64,000 nucleotides of DNA from Merluccius polli. Its lineage: Eukaryota; Chordata; Actinopteri; Gadiformes; Merlucciidae. The stretch lies in contig JAOPHQ010003131.1 of NCBI GenBank assembly GCA_030340625.1, positions 310,001 through 374,000 of the forward strand, written 5' to 3'. The notes under the pieces are model-generated. The model saw only the letters and a program-made list of their open reading frames with translations, had not been told where the DNA came from and did not search any database. Positions 9,029-19,459 of this stretch are shown one piece after another (position 1 is the first letter of the stretch; each line of letters opens with the position of its first letter). Both the position numbers and the translations under genes were made by a program.

Positions 9029-10651
9029 CACTGACAAACAGTGCTGACTATGACTGTATTATTTCTGACTCCAAGTAGCTGTTTGGGCCTTTTAGCATTC
9101 TTAATATTTCAATACTATTCATTTAAATCAGAAGTTATCTCCTCTACCGCTCGTCCACAGATGTCCAGGGGTCAACCAGCGCTGGGGACTCTTTTAAGAG
9201 TTCAGGGAAATTCCCCCCTCACCAAACTGAGGTAGTGGGACCCGCCCTAAAAGGACCCTGCGGGAGCACGGTAGTTATTACAATGTAAAAACCTGATACG
9301 CAGTGTTGGTGTGTAACAATAAAATAAGTCCATCATTAGGTTGCTTGAAATACCTCCATAGTGTGGTGTTTAAACAGTTAAAAGAAATTGTGAAATTTGC
9401 TCTGGGTTGCCAAGGTCTAACAGTAGGTGTGTCCCCAAGGGGGAAGGGTGGACTGCGTGGTACAAGTCCCGCCTCTGTTGTCAGGGCCAGCCATATCTTG
9501 CTTTTCATGTGTTTTGTTGAAATAGATTGCAGGTTGTTTAGTCTTTGTTTTAGTTGTTTGTGTTTTATTTGTTTAATTGTCAAATTGTTTTGGTCAGACA
9601 AATGTTCTCTGAACATTTGCAATGACCTGGTTAAAGTGATCATTGAAAAGTACTTCAGCAATCTGCTGGGAAGGGATCTAATGCACAAGCTAGATTGTTT
9701 ATTGACATTGGGAAGAATTGGGTTTACCTTGCAAATGCCAACGCCTAATGCCGTTATGCTATGTTGAAAATCTTTATTTGTTAGCTTCGTCCACCACCGC
9801 GTCACATTTACAGCGTTAATGCCGTGTGGTGTCTCCATTACGCATACACATGACTGCATGGATAGCTGGCACAGATATCTGTCTCTACTCCTCCACAGCC
9901 ACCTATCCTATGGGCTGAACATAAGAATCAGAAGGGATTTATCCCCATACACGGCATCCTGCAACAGGCCAGTAGGCTGGTTAGCCTATGACGGGTAAGA
10001 TCCCACCTTGAAACCTCGGGACAACCTAAGGCAGGCACAGTCACGATTACTTGGCCAAGTCGCTGAGCACTGACTCACTTGATCATAGAGTGACGAGAAG
10101 ATGAAACCATCCAAGGAGAAACCATTTGGGTTGAAAGGTGGAGAATAGGATAGATTCCAGACATGTCGGCTTAAGCAGTGAAAATGGTGGCAATAACTAG
10201 GACAGGTCATTTTTTAAACCCATTAGAGTATAAGGATTCGCGTTTTGTTTTCGGTATAGTGCATGATTTGGTAAAATTGGTAACAGCGTGGTTTAAAAGC
10301 GGTTAATGGTAAACCCATATCGTATCAACATTTTAGTTTAGGATTTACTGGCTGCAATTTCCCTTTCTACTAGATTGGCTGTAGTTGAGGTTAAAGTGCA
10401 CAGCACCTTAGGAGGGAGAAGGTCATTATTTAGCTAACTTAGCCTCAGGCGAGGAGTTGGACAATCATAATCAGACATTGATAGAGGTGCATGGCATGGT
10501 GCTCATGGACATTTTGTTGCACCTAACTGGCTGTTACATTTGCTCATTAAAGATGCGCATGGTTTTGACCATGGCGCAAGGGGGGAGGTAATGAAGGAGA
10601 ATCAGAAAACAAGGTTTTTGAATCAGAAAACAAGGTTTTTGGTCACCATAC

Positions 10652-11690
10652 TTGCAAACAATGATTGATAATCAGCTCAATGATTGTGAAGCATGTGCAG
10701 AAAACAACGTAAGAAAAACAATCACTACTCTAGTGGGACACATTCCCACACCCGAGGGACCATTTAGACATCAGGTCTTAGACTATGTTGATATGATCAA
10801 AAGTGTACTGTATATGGTAAAAGGTACATGCTAGTAGTCAATTGACAGATTCAGCAGATGGGTAGAAGCGGTCCCAATAAAAGATCAAAGTGTGACTATT
10901 ATAATCAAGTTTTCAAAGTGTGACTATTGTAATCAAGTTTTCAAAGTGTTACTATTGTAATCAAGTTTTTATCTAGAAATTAGCTCAGACAATGGATCAG
11001 CTTTCATTCAGAAAACTGTGAAAAGTGTGGTGCAGCAGTTACGCATCAAACAGCGATTAGGTGGTGTTTACCATCTCCAGTCACAAGGAATGGTGGAAAG
11101 AGTGAATGGGACATTCAAGAGATTAACATTATTAATTAACAATTAACAATTGGGTAGATGCACTACAACTAATACTAATGAGTTATCGCATGCAAGCTAA
11201 CAGAATGATGCATCTAACCCCGCATGAAATGCTTACGGGTCGACCCATGCTTTCACCTAGACTTCGAGGGCCCCACAAGGGGCCCCCATTAGAACAATTA
11301 GAAATAGAATTGAAAAAGTAGACAACTAACTTCCATACACAAGCTCATATTCTAACAGGAGAACAGAGTTCCAGAGCTGGAGAAATAACCACCAAGGGGG
11401 GTGGAGCCAGGTGACCAATTGTACCTGAGGTGTTCAGGAGAAACTGGAACGAGTCCAGGAGAGAAGGACCATTCAAAGTCACCAATGCGACACCAACAGC
11501 CACTGAGGTGGAAGGGAGTTCCACCTGGTACCACCTCAACCACTGCACCAAAGCCGCTTAACCAAGGACGAGGGAGGACCACAAGGAGGAGCGGGGTGCA
11601 GCTGTACCCGGCACTGACCGACCACCCCAGGATCAGACCCAGCCCAGCCAGGAGCAACAGCCTCATGACGATGCTGAGGCTGTGACAACA
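10652..11690 (+). pseudogene. pol: ERV-B integrase remnant
   Basis: The translation in several frames shows CEAC-type zinc residues and GHIPTPEGPFRHQVLDYVDM (core start with catalytic D). SDNGSAF follows near 10985 (second D) and GMVERVNGTFKR near 11090 (E). Next comes YRMQANRMMHLTPHEML, and a C-terminal domain with REGPFKVTNATPTA and STWYHLNHCTKA (11455-11550). This is the order of a retroviral DD-E integrase. Short direct repeats of caaagtgtgactatt.taatcaagtttt near 10890-10965 and several stops interrupt it. Only fragments remain, with no intact reading frame above 60 codons. Confidence 0.8.
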
Positions 11691-11964
11691 ACCATCCAGA
11701 TGGAAGGTGGACCCACCAGGGTCTAACCTAGTCTTGAGGAGGCTCACATGTGATCGTGCTGGTAACCTCTCCATGTGAGCCTGTCCTCGAACATAGGTCT
11801 TTGGTGGATTGCAGGACCTGAAGATAGCAACGACGAGCAGAAACAACAATGGATGCCCAAAACCCCCCACATGCATACAGCGCACCAATACATGAAGATC
11901 ATTTCAATCATTCAAAATACATCCATGCCCGGAAGGATTTTTTAAAGTTTAAATTGTATTCATA

Positions 11965-12092
11965 TATTGTGTGATTTTTGATTGATATTGTGTGATTTTT
12001 GATTTATAGTGTGATTTTTTGATTTATATTGTGTGATTTTTGATTTATATTGTGTGATTTTTTGATTTATACTGCGTGATTTTTGATTTGAT
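11965..12092. repeat. AT-rich 20-22-bp minisatellite in ERV-B
   Basis: Six slightly varying copies of attgtgtgatttttgattta lie in tandem. Just after it, at 12167-12235, acaggttgagag.cctgaagaa occurs three times. Both lie in the poorly conserved region before the polypurine tract. Confidence 0.85.
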
Positions 12093-12575
12093 ATGCATGA
12101 ATTGAAGGGTTCGACACTTAAAAAGTATATCACATTTGGTAATCTTTTTATCCTAACATACTTACAGGTTGAGAGTCCTGAAGAACATTACAGGTTGAGA
12201 GCCCTGAAGAACTTAACAGGTTGAGAGTCCTGATTAAGAGAAGTAAAACAGGTTTTTCTGATAACCAAATGTGATGCTGAAGGTTTATCTAGCAGTCCGG
12301 CAAGTAGTCTCATATGATTCTCCAGGGAGAGGGGAAATTAAACTAAATTGGTAGTTTTTTGGGACTTTGTAAGTCCCAAAGGGGGATATGTGGGAGAAAT
12401 TTACCCTTACATTTAATGATAAACCATAATTATGGTCTTGCCATTATGCTATACTATATGAATCTAATAAGTGTGGAGAAATACAGAGAACCACAAAATT
12501 GTATATTTTGAAGGAGTAGCAGAATTTCCACATTTTCATATGTGGTCTCAGTTTAGATGAGACCAAGAGAGGGAT

Positions 12576-13150
12576 TGAAGGTATGGTTATGGATTTTATA
12601 TCTATCATATGACCAATAATTGGGGTCGCACTAGCCTCGGTGCCTTTCTGCTGACGAAGGACAGTCATGAGATATGAACAGAGGCATGTAAGAATGGGGG
12701 CAGCTCCTCAGGATCGGAATGAGTGCGTTGTTGGTGACATGTGTAGAGTAGATAGTGTGAGGTCAGATGATGGTGAAGAACAGGCAGGCTTGTCGCTGTA
12801 CGTGTAAAGAATCTTTTAGATAATACCCGGAGGCGACAATCTGGCGCTGGAGTCAGACGCCACAAGGAAGACGTCAACAGCCGGAGAAGAAGACAGCCCT
12901 TGTTATGACGTTTTCGCTAATGTGTATCTAACTTCCTGGGTCAGGGATAGTTGGTGTGCAGACTTCGTGAACTGACACACACTTTGTTGTTCTGTCAGGG
13001 AAACATAGTTGGACCCAGAACTGTAAAACTTTGCACATTCTACTGGTGTTAAGAATAAAACTGATTATTGAGTAAACTAAATCTTCTTCTATCGCTTCAT
13101 TAAAGAACACGCGTGAGTAAGAGTTTGAAGAGAAACTGCTTTTCACAACA
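12576..13150 (+). repeat. ERV-B 3' LTR
   Basis: It starts TGAAGGTATGG directly after a purine tract and ends CACAACA. The same sequence in reverse orientation forms the solo LTR at 39868-40419, which fixes both ends. An AATAAA lies near 13054. It lies directly beside Harbinger H1 sequence. Confidence 0.82.
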
Positions 13151-13152
13151 CC

Positions 13153-14611
13153 CTCCACTTCCCAATCCAGACCAGACCCCTGTACTGCAGGATCAACCTG
13201 GCGGTGCCTGTCCTGGACAGGTTCTTCAACCATGGCAACACCAGGCAGGACTTCAGGCTGAGCAGAGAGTCCCTGGCAGTGCTGCTGAACCTTCTCCACC
13301 AGGATCGGAGACATGGATGGGGTGCCACAATAGAGACTTTGGTGTTCCTGGTCTGGCTGGCGAGTGGGGCATCATACAGGGTGGTCTCAAGGGTGTTTGA
13401 GATGCCTCGCTCCACTGTCCACAGTATCGTCCACCAAGTTACTGGGGAGGTGGTGGCCATTCGCCACAAGGTCATCCACTTCAAAAAAGACCACTGAAGA
13501 CCTGGTGGCAGTAACTTGTGGGTTTGCAGGGCTGGCAAGACACAGAGCCTTTTTAAAGGCTGCTGGAGCGATCGACGGCTGCCATATCAGGATCAAGCCA
13601 CCAAGCGGCCCTGATGGTCACTGCTACCTGAACAGGAAACTGTTTTCATCAATTATTTTACAGGCAGTTTGTGACTGTGGCATTGTACGATGCCACGGGT
13701 TCTGGGTAGGGGAATAACTCGCACAGTTTCTCTTTCAATACGTTTTATTCCAACACAATAATCAATCACGCACACTGGCGTCGCCGCGGGCCCAGCTCTG
13801 GCTCCGTCAGCCGACCCGTGTGTCTGGGTCTGGTCCTCCTGGGTCCAGCACGCTACTGCGATATAAAGGGAGAGAGTGATTAGCTTTGATGGAATACAGG
13901 TGTGCCAATCACTCTCACCTGGCGCGGCTCTCCCGAGCCCCCTCCACAGCTCCCCCTTGCGGCTGATGCACCACGCCCCCCCCACAGTGACCATCAGGGC
14001 TGCTTTGGGGATGTGTACGTGGGCTGGCCGGGGTCCGTGCACGAGTCCAGAGTACTACGGCACAGCCCACTGTACAGACAGGCTGTTTACCCTCCTCCAG
14101 GGCACTTCATCCTCGCAGACGGCGGGTACCCGTGCCTCCAACATCCACTCCCCCTCATCACTCCCTACAAGCAGCCGTTTGCAAGGTGTGGGACCCCAGC
14201 GCTTCAATGGCCATCATTCCAGGGCACGCTCAATCAATGAGCGTGCCTTTGGAATGATGAAGACCAGGTTCCGGGCCATCTTTTTGCAAGCGCTGGAGGT
14301 GCACCACACCTTTGTGCCTCAGGTACATCATCCCACAACAGGATTCTACTTTACCTTTGCGTAGGCTACTTAAGTGAATCACAATTAATGAATAAGGTTT
14401 TTACATTGCAGGTCATAACAGCATGTGCCGTCCTGCACAACATTTGCCTGGGGTGGGTGACATCATGCCACCAGAGGATGAACTGCAGGACGCCATGCCA
14501 GAGGATGAGGGGGAGAATGGGCTGGAGGCCGTCAGTGGTGCTCCGTGGTGCGACAGGCTGTCTGTAGAGGTGTCTGCCCTGGAAGTTATCCCTGACTATG
14601 ATTATCTTTAG
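13153..14611 (+). pseudogene. Harbinger H1 transposase, split by a solo LTR
   Basis: PIF/Harbinger (HARBI1-like) transposase in several exons. An N-terminal helix-turn-helix-like part (VLDRFFNHGNTRQDFRLSRE and TVHSIVHQVTGEVVAIRHKV) is followed by a shift near 13495. The first catalytic block is GAIDGCHIRIKPP (about 13570). After the LTR insertion come GWPGSVHESRVL (about 14020) and INERAFGMMKTRFRAIF (about 14240). The middle catalytic position is E rather than the usual D. A spliced last exon (acceptor near 14412) gives ACAVLHNICLG and an acidic tail ending VIPDYDYL, with the stop at 14611. The insertion, a frameshift and the changed residue make it inactive. Confidence 0.85.
13676..13986 (-). 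mobile_element. Solo LTR inside H1 transposase
   Basis: A 311-bp TG...CA segment flanked by the exact 5-bp duplication GTGAC (13671-13675 and 13987-13991). Removing it joins the transposase frame correctly. On the minus strand it reads TATA (near 13865) then AATAAA (near 13745). The 5-bp duplication suggests a Gypsy-type element. Confidence 0.88.
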
Positions 14612-14663
14612 TTGGCAAGTAACATAATTTTAAAGCCATTATTCCTATTTAAAGTGTTTTGTA

Positions 14664-14667
14664 ATAA

Positions 14668-14723
<56 letters not shown>

Positions 14724-14732
14724 TACAATTCT
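14664..14732. repeat. (TTA)n microsatellite
   Basis: About 20 uninterrupted ATT units after the H1 gene. The 14740-14926 stretch that follows holds only a degraded Harbinger-like tail. Confidence 0.95.
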
Positions 14733-15146
14733 TGCCTCTTTCTTAAAAATCCTTAGTGACATGGCAGCCGTCGATCAAGTCAGCCCTACAAACCCACTTG
14801 ATGGACGATGTGGTGGACATTGGAGACCAGACCACCGAACACCCTGAATGATGCCCAGATGATGTCCCACTACAGAAGGTCTTTATTGTGGCATCCCATC
14901 CAGCCCAGCAGCACTGCCAGGGACTCCTGGGGGGTGTTCCAGAAAGCGGGTTATGTCAAAACTCTGTCTGTTAACCCTGAGATGAGGGAAACGCTGAGTT
15001 ATCCGTTCCAGAAAGAGAGGTAACTTAAACCCTGGGTCTGTTACTGCGGTAACTTACGCTGTGAACCAAACCTGCTCGCTGGCAGGTTTTGTATAAGAAA
15101 CCCAGGGTTTCTACCCGTCTCCTCCCACACGAGGAAGCGGTGAAAC

Positions 15147-16424
15147 ATGGATTGCCCATTTATTCGTAATCCGATCGACGTCGAAGCCGTCATTATTCGT
15201 AATGCTTTACGTCGCGAGCGAATCTTCCATCCCAAATTAGACATTTTATCATTTCCAGAGGAATATCTTTTCGAACCTTACCGCTTTTCATCCAACACTA
15301 TAATTTATCTCAATCACATTCTCCGGCCATATATCACCAACCTCACACACCGCGGACGAGCACTCACCTCAGAACAAACATTATCCATAGCACTACGTTG
15401 TTTTGCAAATGGTAGTTTTCTTTATAACATCGGCGATACAGAGCACATAGGCAAAGCTACAGTGTGTAGGGCTGTAAGAAAGGTGAGCCTCGCCCTTAAA
15501 CGCCTGTTACCAGTGATGGCGGTGTTCCCCGGGCACAAACCTGTTAGAAACATCAAGGAGGAATTCCACAGGATTGCAGGTGGCGACTAATGTAGAAATC
15601 ATATATTCTGTTATTTTAAATTATGAGAGTGGGGTCAGTAGCTTAATTAGCTGTCATTTTGCAGGCCTTCCAAATGTGCTGGGGTGCGTTGATGGGACAC
15701 AAATCCCCATTACTGCGCCTGCAGAAAATGAAGCGGACTATGTGAATAGGAAATCCTTTCACACAGGTATGTGACCTACCCAGGTATGTGACCTACCATC
15801 TTAAAAAATATGTACATGAAAAAGTATACATTACAACTAACTCATGTCATTCTCTGCACTGTAAAGATATGTGATGCAGCTTACATTGTGACAAATGTTG
15901 AAGCCAAGTGGCCTGGCTCGGTGCATGACTCCCGGATCTACCGGGAGTGTCGTCTGAGCAACAGATTTGCACGTGGTAAGGAAGCTAAAGCCTTGTACAA
16001 AGTTTGTTGTCTCCCTTTTTACATGCACTCAAATGTGTCCTCTGTAATTACAGGAGAGTTTGATGGCTACCTGCCGGGGGATCGTGGCTATCCATGCCAG
16101 CCCTCTCTGTTGACCCCTTACCCTGACCCTGAGCTGGGGCCCCAACAACGTTTTAATGTGGCCCACTGCAGGACTAGAGCCCGGGTTGAGAAGACCTTAG
16201 GGATACTCAAATCCCGGTTCCAGTGCCTGCAGAAGCTCAGGGTCACCCCAGAGAGGGCATGTGACATCATTGTGGCATGTGTTGTTCTCCATAATATTGC
16301 AATTATTAGAGGAGAGCAACACCCTGCCATACAAATCAATGACCCTGCGGATGACCATCCCATCCCTGCCGACGTCCAGGATGGAAGGGCTGCAAGGGAC
16401 CTCATCGCAAGAAATTACTTTTGA
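15147..16424 (+). CDS. Harbinger H2 transposase, spliced, nearly intact
   Basis: HARBI1-like nuclease of about 350 residues in four or five exons. Exon 1 is 15147-15579 (ATG, then FHPKLDILSFPEEYLFEPYR; donor ag|gtggcg). Exon 2 is 15665-15766 (LPNVLGCVDGTQIPI, first catalytic D; donor g|gtatgt). The third exon begins near 15860 with AYIVTNVEAKWPGSVHDSRI (second D) and ends near 15975. The last is about 16052-16424 (GYLPGDRGYPC, RARVEKTLGILKSRF with the E, then VVLHNIAI). All three catalytic acids are present and phases match at the first two introns. The acceptor of exon 3 is weak (tgcac rather than tgcag near 15860). In this family the enzyme needs the Myb-like partner encoded on the opposite strand. 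It is the best preserved gene in the window. Confidence 0.85.
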
Positions 16425-16484
16425 TTAAAAATAAAATACAAGACAAATTCACATGTGATTTGGTTCTTCTTTATTCCCTACAAG

Positions 16485-17482
16485 TACAAAAGCAACAGTC
16501 AGGATTTGTAATATAGTTCCAACCATTAACATATTCACCTGTTTCACCATGACAATGCACCCACCTCAACTGGCGTTCCAGTAATAGAATTTCAAGGTCG
16601 GTTTTTTAAATCTTCCGATCCAGGTACACCATTTCTTTTTCTGTTTTTTGTATTGTTTTCAGGAGGTGCACCTGGTACAACTCCTTTACTGGTAACTGGG
16701 AAACATGGACAACATTTAATTCCTACAGTTCTACATACAGATTTAACATGGTATTGACCGACAATCTCACTGTGTCAAGCTGTGCTGTGGAAGTTGATGG
16801 ACCCTCCTCCTGGTGATGCCCAGCCATGTTCTGTTGAAGGACAAGAATGTGCTAGTTTGTCCATATACTCATCACTTCAGTGTACATGTCAAACTCCAAA
16901 TTCCATTCAAGAATGTAAATGAATATGAATAGGTAGAACACTGCCAATAGCTATACATAATATTAGGACACACTTCAGTAGGCCCCTCTGGATCTCTCCC
17001 TGTGGCAGCAGACAGTGTTTCCTCATCTCATCATCATCCTCCTCCTCCTCCTGTGATGCAGGAAAATAATCTGTTTCAGAATACTTTGAACTACCATCTG
17101 AGGCAAGATCTGAGTATGGAATACTTACAGCTGCAGGGTTTACAGTTGTTTCAGTCGGAGGCTGAACCAGGCAGATGACACCATCCACAATTGTTGGGTG
17201 GGTGGATATATATTTGTTAAAAAGTAGGCTACATATTTATATATTAGTTTTATTTTTTTTAAAGACATAAGTGTATACTTGCATCTGATGTAGGCACTTG
17301 TGTCCTGGGGGGTGACAGACTCAGATGAGCTTCCCCCGGGGATGCCTTCAGCCACAGGGCGACCCCTGTTTTGGCTGAGGGCCAGCTCCTCAGCCTCTGT
17401 CAGAGGTGGTGGAGGTGGCCCTCCACCTGTTTTTCGGGCCTCTGCCTTCTTTCTGTTGGCTGAGCAGAACTCAATGTTTTAA
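16485..17482 (-). pseudogene. H2 Myb-like partner gene, 3' exons
   Basis: Minus-strand exons of the second Harbinger gene. About 17482-17290 encodes KAEARKTGGGPPPPPLTEAE and SSSESVTPQDTSAYIR. About 17190 onward encodes DGVICLVQPP, an acidic run EEEEDDDE, and near 16660-16490 a coiled-coil-like tail (TEKEMVYLDRKI, then LEILLLERQLRW). An in-frame TAA breaks the tail near 16607, and the frame is broken around 16910. The 5' exons are at 25990-26345, on the other side of ERV-C. The proteins of this family bind the transposase and the transposon ends. Confidence 0.75.
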
Positions 17483-17744
17483 TTAGTATTTTAATGAGTG
17501 TTGGTGTAGGCTACAGCGTCACATTTTAAATGACTTCAATAGGTATACAATATAAATGTGTTTGTATCAATCTACTACTACTGGAGTATTAAGTGAGAGG
17601 ACGCTGAAAAACAACATTTTGTTATGGGTTTAAATTACTATTTGAAGTAGCCACTGAATTAATATTTGTTTTGTTATTTGTTTAATAGCCTAAGTCAATT
17701 TAAAAAAAATACAATTAAAATCAAAGTGAGGTGCAATCATAGGC

Positions 17745-18144
17745 TGTTGCGAATTAATAATAACATATGTATCATCAGGCTGTAATATCTACACATAGCC
17801 ACAAAGGAGTAGAAATAAATATACAAGTTGTAGTAACTGCACCTCAACACCAGATGGCAGCAAACATAATACACTGGGGGCGGGCGCTCAACACTAGCCA
17901 TTATGCGTCATAGAGGCCACGCCTCCTGCCCAGAGACCATCCGGGCGGAAACATCCAGTTAGAATCAGAAGCCCCTAGGTAGCGCATCCGAAAGGATGCA
18001 AAGCGAGGGGGCTCTCCACGCGGCATGACTTTTACAATACCCCTCCATTGTTACATAGATTAGTTATAACTAAACCTAAACAAATAAAGTGAGTTAAAGC
18101 GTTTCCTGTGTCGGCGGCCTTCTTCCTCGGAACACAACCCCACA
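17745..18144 (+). repeat. ERV-C 5' LTR
   Basis: TGTTGCGAATTAATAATAAC ... CAACCCCACA, 400 bp, with an AATAAA near 18083 and a GC-rich core. It is related to the LTR at 63350-63780 on the opposite strand. Confidence 0.9.
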
Positions 18145-18147
18145 ATC

Positions 18148-18170
18148 TGGTGACTACCCGACGTGATTCG
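18148..18170 (+). other. ERV-C primer-binding site, tRNA-Trp-like with 2-base insertion
   Basis: Three bases after the LTR the sequence is TGGTGACTACCCGACGTGATT. It matches the tRNA-Trp complement found in ERV-A except for an extra TA after position 7. Confidence 0.6.
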
Positions 18171-18503
18171 AGGCGAAGAGAGGCTTTATTTTGGGACTTT
18201 GGAACTTTGGCCGCACCGCAGCGTACGACTCATCAGCTCTGCCACAAGGCGCCAAAGAAAGAAGGTAAGCAGTGCCTATTGCTCAGGCTAAAACTGCACA
18301 TAGATAGATATAGAATTATTAGGTGACAGAGCTGGCTAGCGTACGTTGTTGTAAAGCTTTGGTTCTCCGGTCCATAGTCGTTACAGTTAAGCCGAAGCAA
18401 AATGAACAGGCGCTTATAACTCTTTTGGAATTAGTTAAATGATATTATGTCGTCATTTTACGGCAAATAAGAAGTAACAAATGGCCAGTAATGTATAAGT
18501 GTC

Positions 18504-18658
18504 CGGGTTTGAGGCCCATTTAGTAGTAAAATTGGTTCGAGGCCGGATTAGTTTAATAGCCGGGTTTGAGGCCCACATATGGTTTAAAATTTAAAAAAAG
18601 ACAAAAAAGAGGCGGGTTTGAGGCCCGATTAATGTTTTATAATCGGTTTGAGGCCCTA
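18504..18658 (+). repeat. Five copies of a GGTTTGAGGCCC motif in ERV-C leader
   Basis: gggtttgaggccc or close variants occur at about 18505, 18535, 18560, 18613 and 18642, separated by AT-rich spacers of differing length. They therefore look like repeated sites rather than a simple tandem array. Confidence 0.8.
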
Positions 18659-18910
18659 GAATTGTTATATCTTGTTAAATTGGTCAAAGGTTGTGACCTA
18701 ATATGATAACGTGGTGAATTCGGAGGTGGAGTGAGGAGATCGAGTGGTTACAGAACGCTACTAACATTGCTACTAACATTGCATGCACAAAGAACTACGC
18801 TAACTTGCATGAAACACAATTACCCACATTCATGTACCTAACCCTGCATGTGCTAATGCTTGCTAACTCTGCTAAAGTGCATCTTAGTTATATCTGCAGA
18901 ATGTGTATGT

Positions 18911-19130
18911 AACTGACGATAGCCCACCACGTGGGTTATCTCATATGGGCCTTTTGTTCCTCATAGAGGGATGGTAGCATTCCTGTGCTATTAGCCGCAA
19001 GCTACCACGTGGGGCTAGCTAGGTATTTAGAACTGAAGATAGCCCACCACGGGGAGTTGTTTATGGCCTTTGTTCTCCAGGGGGGATGGTAGCATTCCTG
19101 TGCTCATACGGTCCCACGTGGAGGCTAAAA
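18911..19130. repeat. 120-bp direct duplication in ERV-C leader
   Basis: aactga.gatagcccaccacg starts at 18911 and again at 19031, each followed by a ggcctttgttc... and ggatggtagcattcctgtgct block and a cacgtgg motif. No coding frame is conserved. Confidence 0.85.
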
Positions 19131-19459
19131 GCTATGCTAGGTCTAGGGGGAGACAGTAAACTCATCTATCTAACCTATAGACATATACTAAACAGTACCA
19201 GTGGATTTGGAGCACTTCCACATATGGGCACACACATAGTTGGACATATACGCTATATTACCTAGGAAGATATAAAGTGTGCACACTTAGGAGTAGTTCT
19301 ATGCTATAGTAACACCACAGGGAGCATAGATAAGATTACAAATCCCTGTAAGCCATTTTGGGAGTTTACTTAGTAAACCCCCACTGGCCAAGACTTCCCC
19401 CCCTCCCCCGACGACTGACCATGAAGAAGGGGACAAAGGAATGGCGTTGGCCAGTCCAT

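Larger units (their letters stand above)
147..9040 (-). mobile_element. Endogenous retrovirus ERV-A, 5' part of provirus
   Basis: On the minus strand the order is LTR (9040-8250), tRNA-Trp-type primer site, a 1.5-kb repeat-rich leader, gag, protease, reverse transcriptase, integrase and env. The env is broken by a hAT end at 146, and the 3' LTR is not in the window. The integrase is DD35E, the reverse transcriptase has YIDD, and env overlaps the pol end by about 17 bases. This general plan fits gamma/epsilon-like fish retroviruses. Several frameshifts and in-frame stops show that it is a non-functional fossil. Its right end at 9040 lies against remnants of ERV-B, so ERV-A may have inserted into ERV-B. 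Confidence 0.88.
8250..9040 (-). repeat. ERV-A 5' LTR
   Basis: On the minus strand it runs from TGTTTGTCAG (9040) to CCAACA (8250), giving the TG...CA ends with a 4-bp terminal inverted repeat (TGTT/AACA). It contains a TATA box at 8506-8501 and an AATAAA at 8371-8366, in the order U3-R-U5, and is directly followed by the primer site. The outer end is inferred from the TG and from the end of similarity; no partner LTR is in the window to confirm it. Confidence 0.72.
9041..13150 (+). mobile_element. ERV-B remnant (plus strand)
   Basis: This segment holds a decayed retroviral integrase (10652-11690), a polypurine tract (gaccaagagaggga, about 12561-12574) and a complete 3' LTR (12576-13150). 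Blocks 9118-9376, 9594-9810 and 11000-11450 are clearly similar to 21378-21620, 23000-23215 and 23216-23410 of ERV-C, so the two share an internal lineage. No 5' LTR is seen; it may lie left of the window if ERV-A inserted into ERV-B. Between 9041 and 10640 I find no convincing coding potential. Confidence 0.72.

Noticed and set aside
9278..9859. 193-codon open frame on minus in the ERV-B region
   Set aside because: Its composition is unlike a protein, it overlaps a block that is conserved as nucleotide repeat with ERV-C, and it has no recognisable domain.
11352..11888. 178-codon minus frame in ERV-B
   Set aside because: It is antisense to the integrase C-terminal remnant and has no recognisable features.
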